The notes beneath the pieces are model-generated. The model searched no databases. It was not told the DNA's origin and was given only the letters and a program-made list of their open reading frames with translations. A stretch of DNA of 64,000 bases from Methanobrevibacter sp. (GTDB lineage: Archaea; Methanobacteriota; Methanobacteria; Methanobacteriales; Methanobacteriaceae): assembly GCA_022775905.1 (NCBI GenBank), contig JALFJX010000009.1:186001-250000 (forward strand), read 5' to 3'. The stretch's first letter is position 1. Every line of letters begins with the position of its first letter. This document shows, in pieces, positions 1 through 8,520 of the stretch. A program made the position numbers and the translations under genes.

Positions 1-761
1 GTAGTTTTTAAAACATCAGTAGCTAAATTTGAATTTAAATTATCGAATAATTCTTTTGCATTTAAGAATCTGATAACATCAGTTGATGTTAAGATACCTA
101 ATAATTTTTTATGTGCTTTGGAAATGTCAGCTTCACCACCGACAATTGGGATTCTTCTTAATCCATTTCTAACCATGATTTTACATGCACTTTCCAATGG
201 GGTTCCAGGAGTAGTAGTGAATACTTTAGGACTCATGTATTCGCGTACAGTTTCTTTTCCTGCTACACCCGCTAAAGACAATGCAATATCTCTTTCAGTT
301 ACGATTCCTGTGAGTTTTTCATCAGCATCAACAAGAGGGATAGCACCTAATTGGTTATCCAACATTGTTTTGATTGTTTCGCCAATGGAAGCTTTATTAG
401 ATAATGTGATTAAATCACGAGTCATGATCTCTTTAACAGGTTCGTTGATTGCTGCTAAAAAGTTATCTTCGTATTTTTTCTCAATAATGTTAAATTTTTT
501 TCCTCCACCAAAGAAATCCAATATATCCATTACGGTAACAATACCTAATAATTTACCAGAACCAGGGTCAGTGATAGGTAATCTTCTGAATTCATGTTCC
601 ATCATTACTTTTGCAGTGTCTTTGATAGATTTGGTTGGAGGAATGGAAATAACTTCTTTAGTAGCAAGAGCCATTATGTCTCCTTCCTTATCGTGAACTT
701 TTGTCACATGTTCAACTGCGCCAGTATTTGATTTTCTATTAATGGATGTTTTATCTTTCAT
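1..761 (-). CDS. CBS-domain protein, 3' end outside the window
   Basis: The gene starts at ATG 761 and runs off the left edge, so the C-terminus is missing (about 253 residues visible). The translation shows at least three, probably four, CBS modules. Recurrent motifs are RRLPITD, LGIVTVMDIL, GAIPLVD, LTGIVTERDIA, RRIPIVGG and LGILTSTDVIRF, that is, the usual pattern of a beta strand followed by G-(I/L)-(V/L)-T-x-x-D. CBS pairs bind adenine nucleotides and regulate an attached domain or a partner. No catalytic domain is visible, so it is probably a stand-alone sensor. It lies 63 bp downstream of queE on the same strand, separated by an AT-rich gap that is T-rich on the transcribed strand. The function is unknown beyond nucleotide sensing. 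Confidence 0.85.
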   Translation of the reverse strand, partial: MKDKTSINRKSNTGAVEHVTKVHDKEGDIMALATKEVISIPPTKSIKDTAKVMMEHEFRRLPITDPGSGKLLGIVTVMDILDFFGGGKKFNIIEKKYEDNFLAAINEPVKEIMTRDLITLSNKASIGETIKTMLDNQLGAIPLVDADEKLTGIVTERDIALSLAGVAGKETVREYMSPKVFTTTPGTPLESACKIMVRNGLRRIPIVGGEADISKAHKKLLGILTSTDVIRFLNAKELFDNLNSNLATDVLKT

Positions 762-824
762 TTTCACACCTCTACTAACAATCAATGCATCAAAAAAATA
801 AAATCAAAATATTAAAAACAAAAT

Positions 825-1526
825 TCACTCGATATCCAAAATCTTATGGATTTGAGGAATGGTGGAAACATCAAAATATTGTCCAACAACTTTAGAATAA
901 TCGAATAATCTAAAATTAATGTCTTTCCAATCACTTAGAGGACTGGAAGGTTGGATAATTACTTTAAGATTGTTTTTGTTTGAAATATTTTCTGATAATT
1001 TTTCAACTACCTCTTTAAATGATTCTATTTTTGTTGAAGGCAATATGACTACTTTACAATATACCTTTATGGACTTCTCCATTAATAAACTTACTGATTT
1101 TATCTCATTTAGTAGAATTTGCTCATCAAATTCACCGTCAAAGTGTTCAGGTAACTTAATATCTAATGAAACCATATCCAATCGTTCAATTCTATCAATA
1201 TTATTTGGTAAGGTACCATTAGTTTCAAGCATGATGTCCAAATCGGAAAGTCTACCCACCTCTGAGATAAACTCCGGATAAAGGCTAGGCTCCCCTCCGG
1301 TAAATGAAATTGTCTTGCAGTCAGGAGTTAAAATCTTATTGATTTCTTCCAAAACCTCTTCAGGAGTCATCAATTTTCCTGACTTTTCGGATTTGCTGTC
1401 ATTGGTATCACAATAGTTGCAGTTAAGGTTGCATCCTGCAAATCTGACAAAAATCTGCCTTTCACCGATTAAAAGACCTTCACCTTGAAAACTTGAAAAT
1501 ATTTCTATTACAGGAGCTTTCATCAT
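825..1526 (-). CDS. queE: 7-carboxy-7-deazaguanine synthase, radical SAM (QueE)
   Basis: QueE converts 6-carboxy-5,6,7,8-tetrahydropterin to 7-carboxy-7-deazaguanine, the ring contraction on the way to preQ0. In archaea preQ0 becomes archaeosine at position 15 of tRNA. The 233-residue protein has the N-terminal SSFQGEG signature and a CX3CX2C cluster motif ([11 protein letters not shown], Cys32, Cys36, Cys39) for the SAM-binding 4Fe-4S cluster, followed by the [11 protein letters not shown] glycine-rich SAM motif near residue 75. The start overlaps the queD stop in an ATGA arrangement, so translation is probably coupled. Length and motifs fit the family well. The order queE-queD-DUF366 on one strand indicates a single operon. 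Confidence 0.93.
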   Translation of the reverse strand: MMKAPVIEIFSSFQGEGLLIGERQIFVRFAGCNLNCNYCDTNDSKSEKSGKLMTPEEVLEEINKILTPDCKTISFTGGEPSLYPEFISEVGRLSDLDIMLETNGTLPNNIDRIERLDMVSLDIKLPEHFDGEFDEQILLNEIKSVSLLMEKSIKVYCKVVILPSTKIESFKEVVEKLSENISNKNNLKVIIQPSSPLSDWKDINFRLFDYSKVVGQYFDVSTIPQIHKILDIE

Positions 1527-2041
1527 AAATCTTTCCTATATTCAGCACCTTGACCGATACCTTCATTTACGCAGACTGCAACATATTTTAAGTTATCATA
1601 ATTTTCTTCCAATAATTTTTCAGCTAAATTTTCAGCGAAATATTTTGATAGCTCTTCAGCAGAAGTATATGGAAGAGGCAATAATACGCAGTCAACAGAA
1701 GGAATTGAATATCCTTTACCATCAATTTTGAAATGAATTGTTTTATTTGCTTTCAGTTCATCGATTGAACCTGTTTCCTTATCAAAATCTTTGAATTCAA
1801 TTAAATCATTGTAAACAGGAATCAATAATCTGTGATCAAGTTCATTACATACTGCTTTTGTAAATCCTTTTACGTGTTTAAAATCAACTACAAATTCAAA
1901 TTTACCTGCTCTTTCACCTTCAATTTCAACATCTACAAAGTAAGAGTGTCCGTGAATAAATCCGCAGGATTCATGTCCTGGAATTACATGAGCAGAGGAG
2001 AATCTTAAATTTGATTGAATACCGTTAACTAAAATTTTCAT
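1523..2041 (-). CDS. queD: 6-carboxytetrahydropterin synthase family protein (QueD/PTPS)
   Basis: A 172-residue member of the 6-pyruvoyl-tetrahydropterin synthase fold, which in this context makes 6-carboxytetrahydropterin for QueE. Zinc ligands are visible as His18 ([10 protein letters not shown]) and His30/His32 in CGFIHGHSY. The CX3HGH spacing (Cys26) is the QueD-type catalytic motif. Downstream residues such as NELDHRLL and the [12 protein letters not shown] segment match the conserved Asp-His and Glu regions of the fold. It is longer than the bacterial enzyme (about 120 residues) because of an insertion between the two halves, as is common in archaeal forms. It overlaps both neighbours by 4 bp, which implies coupled translation in the deazaguanine operon. 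Confidence 0.9.
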   Translation of the reverse strand: MKILVNGIQSNLRFSSAHVIPGHESCGFIHGHSYFVDVEIEGERAGKFEFVVDFKHVKGFTKAVCNELDHRLLIPVYNDLIEFKDFDKETGSIDELKANKTIHFKIDGKGYSIPSVDCVLLPLPYTSAEELSKYFAENLAEKLLEENYDNLKYVAVCVNEGIGQGAEYRKDL

Positions 2042-2634
2042 CCTAACACCTTTGTTTTACTTATATCATTTTCAATTGATTCTAGTTCATCAATGAACCT
2101 TAAAGCAGTTTCATTGATTAAATCCAATAAATTTTCCTTATTGAATATTTGAGTACCATCATTATTCTTAATGTCGAATAATCCTATTGTTTCAACATCA
2201 TCCGGAGTTCCCTTATCTTCAAGGTTAAGTGCAAAATGTATCTTTGCAGAGCTTAGTGAAACACTAGCTATTGAAATGGACAATTTTCCACCATCCACAA
2301 ATATATCATCGCCTTCCCTTTTAGATGCAATTCCATATTCAGTCAAAATTTCCCTGAATATCATTACGAGAAGTCTTTGTCTTAGATAAGCAATCCTCAT
2401 GTTCGGAGGTTGTTGATCAAAGAATTCACAGATAAAATTAACCATATAATTGGATTTTATCTCCAATCCAACATCTGCAAAATCCTTTAAGTTATCTGGA
2501 GTAATGTTAACCGGACCGATCCAGGTTATAATTGAAGAGCCATAAATTCCAAATTCCTGGAAAGCCCATGATGGATTGATTTGACTTCCATCATATTCAA
2601 ATATTTCATCAACATGTTTATGAGTAATAGTCAT
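2038..2634 (-). CDS. DUF366 family archaeal protein, first gene of the deazaguanine operon
   Basis: A 198-residue soluble protein. The N-terminal stretch [20 protein letters not shown] followed by [17 protein letters not shown] matches my recollection of the archaeal DUF366 family (Pfam), whose function is not established. Conserved-looking features include an acidic and hydrophobic core ([29 protein letters not shown]) and a beta-rich middle ([17 protein letters not shown]). It starts at ATG 2634 and overlaps queD by 4 bp, so it is translationally coupled to queD-queE. That context suggests a role in preQ0 or archaeosine synthesis or in control of the pathway. No catalytic motif is recognised, so the role is inference. 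Confidence 0.75.
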   Translation of the reverse strand: MTITHKHVDEIFEYDGSQINPSWAFQEFGIYGSSIITWIGPVNITPDNLKDFADVGLEIKSNYMVNFICEFFDQQPPNMRIAYLRQRLLVMIFREILTEYGIASKREGDDIFVDGGKLSISIASVSLSSAKIHFALNLEDKGTPDDVETIGLFDIKNNDGTQIFNKENLLDLINETALRFIDELESIENDISKTKVLG

Positions 2635-2731
2635 GAATTTAAATTTGATTATATTTTTATATAAATATTAAGATTAAATGAAAAATTAATTTAAAGATGT
2701 CCCATAAATTAACTTATTAGGAGATAATATA

Positions 2732-3805
2732 ATGGAACAAGTAAGAACAAGAGATTTTATCTACACAAGTGATGACTTATATTTCGCATCAACAAATTAT
2801 ATCCATCCTGAAGACAGAGTTATTTCATTTTTAAGATATATCCCAGATCCAGAAGGTGACAGGGAAAAAGACGGCAAAAGATACAGAAAAGTAGGGTCTG
2901 CAGAAGCTTATACCTACTTAAGAGAAAACCACCCAGATTATTTGTATTTCTGTGATGTTACAAATGTTGAAATGATGGGAGTGCCATTGGACAAGGTTGA
3001 AAGAATCATCAAACCTGAAAAAAGACTTTTAGGCCTCAAGGATACTTTCGACAAGGGAGGAGAAGTCAAAAATCCAGAACTCATTGCAAAATTGATGGAC
3101 GTTGCTGACTTTTTCCATTTCATGGCAGACATTCCTTATGACCATTTAGGAATCTCAGGTTCAATCTTGCCAGGACTTCAAAAAAGTGATGTATCCGACC
3201 TCGACTTTGTTGTATATGGTCTTGACAACCACAGAAGAGCAATAGCTGCTTTTAAGGAACACAGAGGAAAAGAAGTCTACATTGAAGAAGTTGACAAACA
3301 CATCACAGTCCAAGGTATTACAAATGACTACTGGGACTTCGTCTACAACAAAAGAATGAGTGATGAAAGCTTAACCAAAGAAGAATTCAGATGGTATGAA
3401 AACAGAAAAGCAAACAGAGGAACAATAAACGGAACATTATTTGACATCCTAGCTACCAGAGATTATGATGAAATCGAAGGAACCTGGGGAGATACAGTTT
3501 ATGAACCACAAGGAATTGCTCAAATCGAATGTGACATCATAAGTGCCCTTGGCGCTTTTGACAACCCTTCATCATACACCATCGAAAACTTGGAAATATT
3601 GGACGGCGTTGAAGCACCTATTGAAGAGGTTGTTTCATTTACACACACTTATGCAGGCGAAGTAGTTGACGGCGAACATGTAATAGCCAAAGGTAAAGTG
3701 GAAAAAGTAATTACTGAAGGAAAAGAGGACTATTACAGAATTGTTGTCGGAACCACCCGTGAAGCAATTGACGAATACTTGAAACTCAAGGAAAGTCCAG
3801 CTTAA
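2732..3805 (+). CDS. Nucleotidyltransferase-fold (DNA polymerase beta-like) protein
   Basis: A 357-residue protein with a nucleotidyltransferase-like signature near residues 140-165: GISGSILPGLQKSDVSDLDF followed by VVYG. This matches the GS-x(n)-SD-x-D pattern in which Asp residues bind metal. The N-terminal 130 residues are rich in charged and aromatic residues (RYIPDPEGDREKDGKRYRKV) and the C-terminus has a beta-rich stretch (ITEGKEDYYRIVVGTTREA). The substrate cannot be told from sequence. A ribosome site (taggag) precedes the ATG, and the upstream gap is a divergent promoter region shared with the DUF366 operon. Methanogen homologues are usually annotated only as nucleotidyltransferase or polymerase beta-like. 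The fold is fairly sure, the function unknown. Confidence 0.7.
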   Translation: MEQVRTRDFIYTSDDLYFASTNYIHPEDRVISFLRYIPDPEGDREKDGKRYRKVGSAEAYTYLRENHPDYLYFCDVTNVEMMGVPLDKVERIIKPEKRLLGLKDTFDKGGEVKNPELIAKLMDVADFFHFMADIPYDHLGISGSILPGLQKSDVSDLDFVVYGLDNHRRAIAAFKEHRGKEVYIEEVDKHITVQGITNDYWDFVYNKRMSDESLTKEEFRWYENRKANRGTINGTLFDILATRDYDEIEGTWGDTVYEPQGIAQIECDIISALGAFDNPSSYTIENLEILDGVEAPIEEVVSFTHTYAGEVVDGEHVIAKGKVEKVITEGKEDYYRIVVGTTREAIDEYLKLKESPA

Positions 3806-3806
3806 A

Positions 3807-3840
3807 TTGGAAGTTTATACTTCCAACTCTTTTTTTATTT
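3807..3840 (+). terminator. Hairpin plus T-tract terminator
   Basis: A perfect 8-bp stem (TTGGAAGT / ACTTCCAA) with a TTAT loop is followed directly by CTCTTTTTTTATTTT. It sits 2 bp after the stop of the nucleotidyltransferase gene. The rest of the 294-bp gap to the next gene is AT-rich and holds that gene's promoter. Confidence 0.75.
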
Positions 3841-4037
3841 TAATTTTTCATATAATAAAAAATATTCTAGACATATACATTAAACAAATTGATAAAATTG
3901 TAACATCACCATTACATATCTTTTAGAAATAGCCATCGTTTTTTAGTTGAATATCATTCAAAGTTATAAAATTCTTTAAACAATCATTCAACAATTTTAA
4001 GATAATTCCGAACGAAAATAAGCAAAATCAATCCAAA

Positions 4038-4097
4038 TAATTTATAAACTTCAAATTACTAAAATATTAATATTATATTTTTTAATGTAATGTGATA
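4038..4097 (+). promoter_or_regulatory. TATA box and ribosome site of the NSS transporter gene
   Basis: An AATTTATAAAC element around 4039-4049 fits an archaeal TATA box. The start codon at 4100 is preceded by GTGATAAC, a match to the GTGAT part of the anti-16S consensus. The expected transcript would have a leader of roughly 25-30 nt. Confidence 0.45.
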
Positions 4098-4099
4098 AC

Positions 4100-5584
4100 A
4101 TGAGTGAGAAAAAGATAGAATGGAATAGTAATTTTGCATTCATGATGGCTATGATCGGTTCAGCTGTCGGACTCGGAAACATTTGGAGATTCCCGAATGT
4201 ACTCTACTCCAACGGTGAAGGTTCATTCATGATTCCTTATATCGTTTCATTATTTTTACTAGGAATATCCTTTGTACTAGTAGAATATGCAGTTGGATTC
4301 AGATTCAAAAAGTCAATAGGCAGAATTCTATTCGCAGTAAGTAAAAAATTAGAACCAATCGCATGGTTCATCGTATTAGTAGTATTTTTAATCACAACAT
4401 ACTATGTTTGTGTTGTTGGATGGGATTTAATTTATGTTGTTTTAAGTTTCACAAAAGGTTGGGGTGCGAATCCAGACACATTCTTTGTAAGCAACGTATT
4501 ACAAGCAACAGACTCAGTAACTGGAATCTTCCAAATTGTACCAATCGTACTCGGATCAGTTTGTGCAATATGGTTAGCAATCTGGTTGATTGTTAAAAGA
4601 GACTTAAATGACGGAATTGGAAATGTAAGTAAAATCTTATTACCAGTACTCTGTTTCATGGTAATCGGAATTGTTGCATTCTCATTAACCTTACCTGGTG
4701 CATCAATCGGATATACCCAAATATTTACACCGGACTGGAATGCATTAACCAATCTAGATGTATGGCTAGCAGCATTTGGACAAATTGTATTCTCCTTAAG
4801 TTTAGGTATGGCAATCGCAATGACCTACGCAAGCTACTTACCAGAAAAATCAAAATTAGTAGACAGCGCAGTAACTGTTGCATTTTCAAATTCAGCATTC
4901 GAAGTATTTAACTCAATTGGAATCTTTTCCATCTTAGGATTCATGGCATTTACCAGTGGAATTCCATTTGATCAGTTAGTAACTGAAGGAACAGGACTTG
5001 CATTCGTAGTATTCCCACAAGTATTCAACACAATGGGAACTGTAGGAGCAGTTCTTGGACCAGTGTTCTTCATCTGTATCTTATTTGCAGGAATTACCTC
5101 TGCTATTGCACTTCTTGAAGTGGCAACTTATGCAATTTCTGAAAAATTCGATATTGAACGTAAAAAAGCTGTTACATACATTTGTATTGTAGGATTCTTA
5201 ATTTCCACAATATTTGCAACAGGACTTGGAAGTACAATACTCGGAGCATTCGATGCATTCTTAAACAACTTCGCATTGTTACTCGGAATCCTTATTGAAT
5301 GTATAATCTTCGGTTGGATTTACGACTTTGATAAATTAATTGAAACATTGAATGCAGATTCAAGAATCAAAGTAGGTAAACTCTGGAAAGCTGTTATTAA
5401 ATTTATTTTACCAATTTGTATCGCTATCTTATGGATACAAGGAGTCTACTCCACAATTACAAGTTCAGACCCATTAAGCTTAACCATTATGGGAATCTTA
5501 ACTGTAGTATTAATCGTATTACCAATTGTATTTGCTAAATTACCAGCAAAAGCAGAAGATTACTACGAAGTAGACATTGAATAG
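4100..5584 (+). CDS. Neurotransmitter:sodium symporter (NSS) family transporter
   Basis: A 494-residue polytopic membrane protein with about 11-12 hydrophobic segments, the usual size of prokaryotic NSS (LeuT/MhsT/TnaT-like) proteins. The first helix carries the family hallmark MIGSAVGLGNIWRFPNVLYS, whose unwound region binds the substrate carboxylate and sodium. Segments such as GMAIAMTYASYLP and FFICILFAGITSAIALLEV match conserved helices 6 and 8. Family members import amino acids or related amines with sodium. The substrate cannot be assigned here. The gene stands alone, with a promoter in the preceding gap and a terminator-like hairpin directly after the stop. Confidence 0.92.
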   Translation: MSEKKIEWNSNFAFMMAMIGSAVGLGNIWRFPNVLYSNGEGSFMIPYIVSLFLLGISFVLVEYAVGFRFKKSIGRILFAVSKKLEPIAWFIVLVVFLITTYYVCVVGWDLIYVVLSFTKGWGANPDTFFVSNVLQATDSVTGIFQIVPIVLGSVCAIWLAIWLIVKRDLNDGIGNVSKILLPVLCFMVIGIVAFSLTLPGASIGYTQIFTPDWNALTNLDVWLAAFGQIVFSLSLGMAIAMTYASYLPEKSKLVDSAVTVAFSNSAFEVFNSIGIFSILGFMAFTSGIPFDQLVTEGTGLAFVVFPQVFNTMGTVGAVLGPVFFICILFAGITSAIALLEVATYAISEKFDIERKKAVTYICIVGFLISTIFATGLGSTILGAFDAFLNNFALLLGILIECIIFGWIYDFDKLIETLNADSRIKVGKLWKAVIKFILPICIAILWIQGVYSTITSSDPLSLTIMGILTVVLIVLPIVFAKLPAKAEDYYEVDIE

Positions 5585-5625
5585 CTAATTAATTAGCTAT
5601 TTCTTTTTTTATTTTTTTATTTAAA
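5582..5625 (+). terminator. Inverted repeat plus T-tract terminator
   Basis: TAGCTAATTAATTAGCTA forms an inverted repeat overlapping the stop codon of the NSS gene, followed by TTTCTTTTTTTATTTTTTT. It is a likely transcription end for the symporter gene. Confidence 0.65.
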
Positions 5626-5713
5626 AAACAAGACAAAATATACTATTTTTTAATTAAATTTTAGAAAAAAAGATTTAAAAGGCAGTAATGGATAAGAATA
5701 TCCCCATACTAAA

Positions 5714-6459
5714 TTAACATTCAAATCCACCGTCACATCTGATGATTTGTCCGTCAACAAATTCAGACTCATCAGAAGCAAGGAATAAAGCGAGTGCTGC
5801 AATATCTTCTCCTTGACCTACACGTTTCATTGGTGCTCCGTCGACCATCATTTGTAATGCTTCTACACCACCAATACTATCTACCATAGCAGTATGGATA
5901 GCACCAGGTGCAATACCGTTACATCTTATTTCAGGACCAAGTTCGAATGCTATTGATTTTGTAAGACCCGCAATAGCGTGTTTTAAACTGATGTATCCAA
6001 CGAAACCGAAGTGAGCAGCATATGAAGCTACTGAACAGGTGTTAATAATAGTACCTTTTCCTTTTTCTTTCATTACAGGAGCCACTAATTGAGTTAAGTA
6101 CAATGCAGCATATACATCCACATCAAATACTCTGTCCCATTCTTCTTTTGTCATTTCTAAAAGAGGAGTGACACTTAATAAACCAGCATTGTTGAATAAA
6201 ATGTCAACAGTACCGTATTCTTCCATAGTGGTATCGAAAACTTTTTTGATATCATCAACATTAGCCATATCTGCAATTACATAGATTGCTTCATTACCTT
6301 TCCGCTTTGATATCATCAACAACAGCTTTAGCTCTTTCTTCGTTTCTTCCAGTTACAACAACTTTTGCCCCTTCTGCAGCGAAGAGTTTTGCGGAATCAC
6401 GACCCATACCGGATGTTGAACCGGTAACCATTGCTACTTTACCATCTAGTTTTCCCATG
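5714..6459 (-). pseudogene. Short-chain dehydrogenase/reductase interrupted by a single-base frameshift
   Basis: Read from ATG 6459, the N-terminus is a classical Rossmann [19 protein letters not shown] (the TGxxxGxG cofactor motif) and [20 protein letters not shown]. The frame then hits a stop near 6300. The remaining 200 residues continue in the next frame: NEAIYVIADMANVDDIKK, the NNAG motif, SVASYAAH, catalytic YISLK (YxxxK) and a normal C-terminus DGGFEC. Removing one G at about 6302-6305 (gcggaaagg to gcgaaagg) restores [13 protein letters not shown] and a full 247-residue SDR. Everything else is intact, so this is either a very recent pseudogene or a sequence error. An internal TTG at 6322 could only make a protein lacking the cofactor motif. 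Confidence 0.85.
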
Positions 6460-6773
6460 ATAACACTTCCTTTAATTTAATTGATATGATCTCGTTATTG
6501 GATAAATCCAATAATGAATTCTTGGTATTTTATAATATATCATAAATTATATTTAAAAATTTTTAATTAATTTTCATATTCTCAGAACAATAACCAGATA
6601 TATCCACATATATTGAATTTTATTTAATATGAAAACAATAAGACCATTATAATTCAAAAAAAGCATCTAACTAAAATATTTAGACCCATAAAGAAAATTA
6701 AAGTAATTTAAAACTTCAATATATTTATATGAACAGTTTCTAACCAATTATACAGAATTTAAGAGGTTAAACT
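6460..6773. promoter_or_regulatory. 314-bp divergent intergenic region between the SDR and Cas4-like genes
   Basis: This AT-rich region has no open frame of note. On the plus side, ATATATTTATATG at about 6719-6731 resembles a TATA box, and AAGAGGTT just before ATG 6774 is a ribosome site. On the minus side, runs such as TTATAAAATA near 6525-6540 could be the TATA box of the SDR gene. No direct-repeat array is present. Confidence 0.45.
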
Positions 6774-7571
6774 ATGATTAATATATCTTCCATAAAAATG
6801 CACATGTACTGCCCAATGAGCTTATATCTAAAAACACATGTAGACACCAATGAAAACGAAAAATACAATAGTTATCTTGAAATCAAGAATTTGAAAATTG
6901 ACATCCAGGATTTGATGCAGAAGAATATTCGTAAAATCAAAAGGCAAATGAATTTGGATGAAATTGAAAAAATATTATCCCAAAACATTTACGAATACAT
7001 AAAAAGCACCACTGAATCAATGAATTCTTCAGATATCCATCTTACCCCCGAACAGGTTGATGATATAAACGACGAAACTTACTTCAACATAAAGACACTA
7101 AGTATCAAAGCCAAAAAGGCAATGACAATATTGGATAAGGACGGATTTGGCATTACTGAAATGTTCTTTCCAAACTGCATTTATTCTTATCTAATCAAAG
7201 ACTCCCAGCTTGAATTGATTGGAATGTGCGATAAAATAGAGATAATTGATGGAAGATACTACCCAATAAGCATCAAGAGCTCAAATCCTCCGATAAAGGG
7301 AGTTTGGGACCAGGATGCAGTTGAACTTGTTGCAAATGCAATACTTCTTGAAGAGGAATTTGACACCGAAGTGTTTGTCGGATTTGTGGATTACAAAAAA
7401 ATTGGCGACAGAAGACCAGTTGTGATGGACGTTGACCTCAGAAAATCATTGTTCAGTGTAATTAGGGAGGTAAAAGAAATAATTGAAAATAAGAAACTTC
7501 CAAATGTTAAAAAGAATCCTAAGAAATGCATGAACTGCGAATATGAAAATTTATGTGAAAAAATAAGTTAA
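6774..7571 (+). CDS. Cas4/RecB-like PD-(D/E)XK exonuclease with Fe-S cluster, solitary
   Basis: A 265-residue protein of the Cas4/Dna2 C-terminal nuclease type. An early cysteine (MHMYCPMSLYL, residue 13) and three C-terminal cysteines in KCMNCEYENLCEKIS form the expected 4Fe-4S ligand set. The nuclease core is visible as ELIGMCDKIEIIDGRYYPIS followed by IKSS (the D...hxIK motif) and a Gln-Leu-type helix (DQDAVELVANAILLEEEF). Cas4 proteins are 5'-3' exonucleases that trim prespacers, but many genomes carry stand-alone copies acting in DNA repair. No cas1, cas2 or repeat array is present in this window, so a CRISPR role is not supported here. It ends convergently with the ACT-domain gene, separated by a hairpin. 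Confidence 0.8.
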   Translation: MINISSIKMHMYCPMSLYLKTHVDTNENEKYNSYLEIKNLKIDIQDLMQKNIRKIKRQMNLDEIEKILSQNIYEYIKSTTESMNSSDIHLTPEQVDDINDETYFNIKTLSIKAKKAMTILDKDGFGITEMFFPNCIYSYLIKDSQLELIGMCDKIEIIDGRYYPISIKSSNPPIKGVWDQDAVELVANAILLEEEFDTEVFVGFVDYKKIGDRRPVVMDVDLRKSLFSVIREVKEIIENKKLPNVKKNPKKCMNCEYENLCEKIS

Positions 7572-7594
7572 AAATAAGGACGATATCCTTATTT
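7572..7594. terminator. Hairpin between convergent genes
   Basis: A perfect 9-bp inverted repeat (AAATAAGGA / TCCTTATTT, loop CGATA) fills the space between the stop codons of the Cas4-like gene (plus) and the ACT-domain gene (minus). There is no long T-tract, so the termination role is inferred from position and from its symmetry for both strands. Confidence 0.5.
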
Positions 7595-8252
7595 AGAAAT
7601 GAATATTACCATCTAAACGTTCAATGTTGAAAACTGCAGTATCTGCAATAGACATTACAGCCAAAACACCCGCCTGAATCGGATCTGTGATAATTAAATC
7701 AGCATATTTAGTGACACTACCCGGCATGTTAAGTGAAATTACAATCAAATTGCTTTCTTCCTTGACCTTTTTGACTGCCTGAGTGATTTCACCACCCATA
7801 AGTGAACCTGCCAAAACCAAAGCATGAACACGAGGAAGTCTTGAAATAGCTTCAATAGCTTCAGCCAGAGGTTTTTCACCAACCAGTGGAATAGTATCCA
7901 CACTTATACGTTCACCACGTATATTGTGCCTGTCTGCCTCGGTGATTGCACCCATAGCAACTTGAGATACCTGTGCTCCACCACCGATTATAATTATACG
8001 TTTACCATAAATATCCAATTGAGAACCATGCAATTCAACTGATTTGACTTCTTCAATTTTTTCCAAATCCACAATCAAATCATCAATGTTTTCAACATGC
8101 TCAAGTTCAAGGTTGATGGAGCCCATGTTGTTTTTTTCAACAAAAAGATGAACATAACTAATGTTAGCACCATATTCTGTGATAACATCAGTAATATCAT
8201 ACAATACTCCCTTTTTCTCATCAGATTTAATAGTTAATGTATAATCACTCAT
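7593..8252 (-). CDS. ACT-domain protein at the 3' end of the ehb operon (DUF5612-like; possibly called EhbQ)
   Basis: A 219-residue soluble protein. Residues 1-75 are an ACT regulatory domain ([20 protein letters not shown], then [10 protein letters not shown]). Residues 80-219 form a second alpha/beta domain with [20 protein letters not shown] and [14 protein letters not shown], resembling the archaeal DUF5612 region. ACT domains usually bind amino acids or other small ligands. The gene overlaps ehbP by 8 bp and so belongs to the hydrogenase transcript. I recall the name EhbQ for this position in related methanogens but cannot confirm it. A ligand-sensing or regulatory role in coupling Ehb to carbon assimilation is plausible but inferred. 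Confidence 0.75.
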   Translation of the reverse strand: MSDYTLTIKSDEKKGVLYDITDVITEYGANISYVHLFVEKNNMGSINLELEHVENIDDLIVDLEKIEEVKSVELHGSQLDIYGKRIIIIGGGAQVSQVAMGAITEADRHNIRGERISVDTIPLVGEKPLAEAIEAISRLPRVHALVLAGSLMGGEITQAVKKVKEESNLIVISLNMPGSVTKYADLIITDPIQAGVLAVMSIADTAVFNIERLDGNIHF

Positions 8253-8508
8253 TTTTTGGCCTTACTTTATCTAATTCAGCATGTGCTCTTTTCCACATGC
8301 TTAAAAAATTATCATTCAAAGTAACTGGAATAACGTCAAGTCCTAAATCCCTATGTTCATGAATCCATTCTTCATCAAACACAGGTATTTCCATTTTAAT
8401 TGGTTCGGAGGTCTTATTAACTACTATAAGATTTCTGTAAGGAAAATCCCATTCAACAATGTATCCTCCAAGACTTATTATGTGATATGGCATCATAACA
8501 AATTTCAT
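8245..8508 (-). CDS. ehbP: Energy-converting hydrogenase B subunit P (EhbP)
   Basis: A small 87-residue soluble protein beginning [20 protein letters not shown], which I recognise as the EhbP family. It contains conserved-looking [14 protein letters not shown] and [20 protein letters not shown] stretches and no cysteines or membrane segments. Its biochemical role is not established, and it is known only as a conserved part of the ehb operon. The ATG at 8508 is preceded by a very strong AGGAGG ribosome site. It follows ehbO by 12 bp and overlaps the downstream ACT gene. Confidence 0.85.
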   Translation of the reverse strand: MKFVMMPYHIISLGGYIVEWDFPYRNLIVVNKTSEPIKMEIPVFDEEWIHEHRDLGLDVIPVTLNDNFLSMWKRAHAELDKVRPKNE

Positions 8509-8520
8509 AAATAATTCCTC

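Noticed and set aside
118-696. Open frame of 192 codons on the plus strand at the left edge
   Set aside because: It is the antisense shadow of the CBS-domain gene, whose minus-strand translation has clear CBS motifs.
6286-6480. Short plus-strand frame upstream of the SDR
   Set aside because: It lies antisense to the SDR N-terminus; the minus strand there encodes the TGxxxGxG cofactor motif.
6460-6773. Possible CRISPR leader or array beside the Cas4-like gene
   Set aside because: No repeated unit with spacers is visible in the gap or elsewhere in the window.
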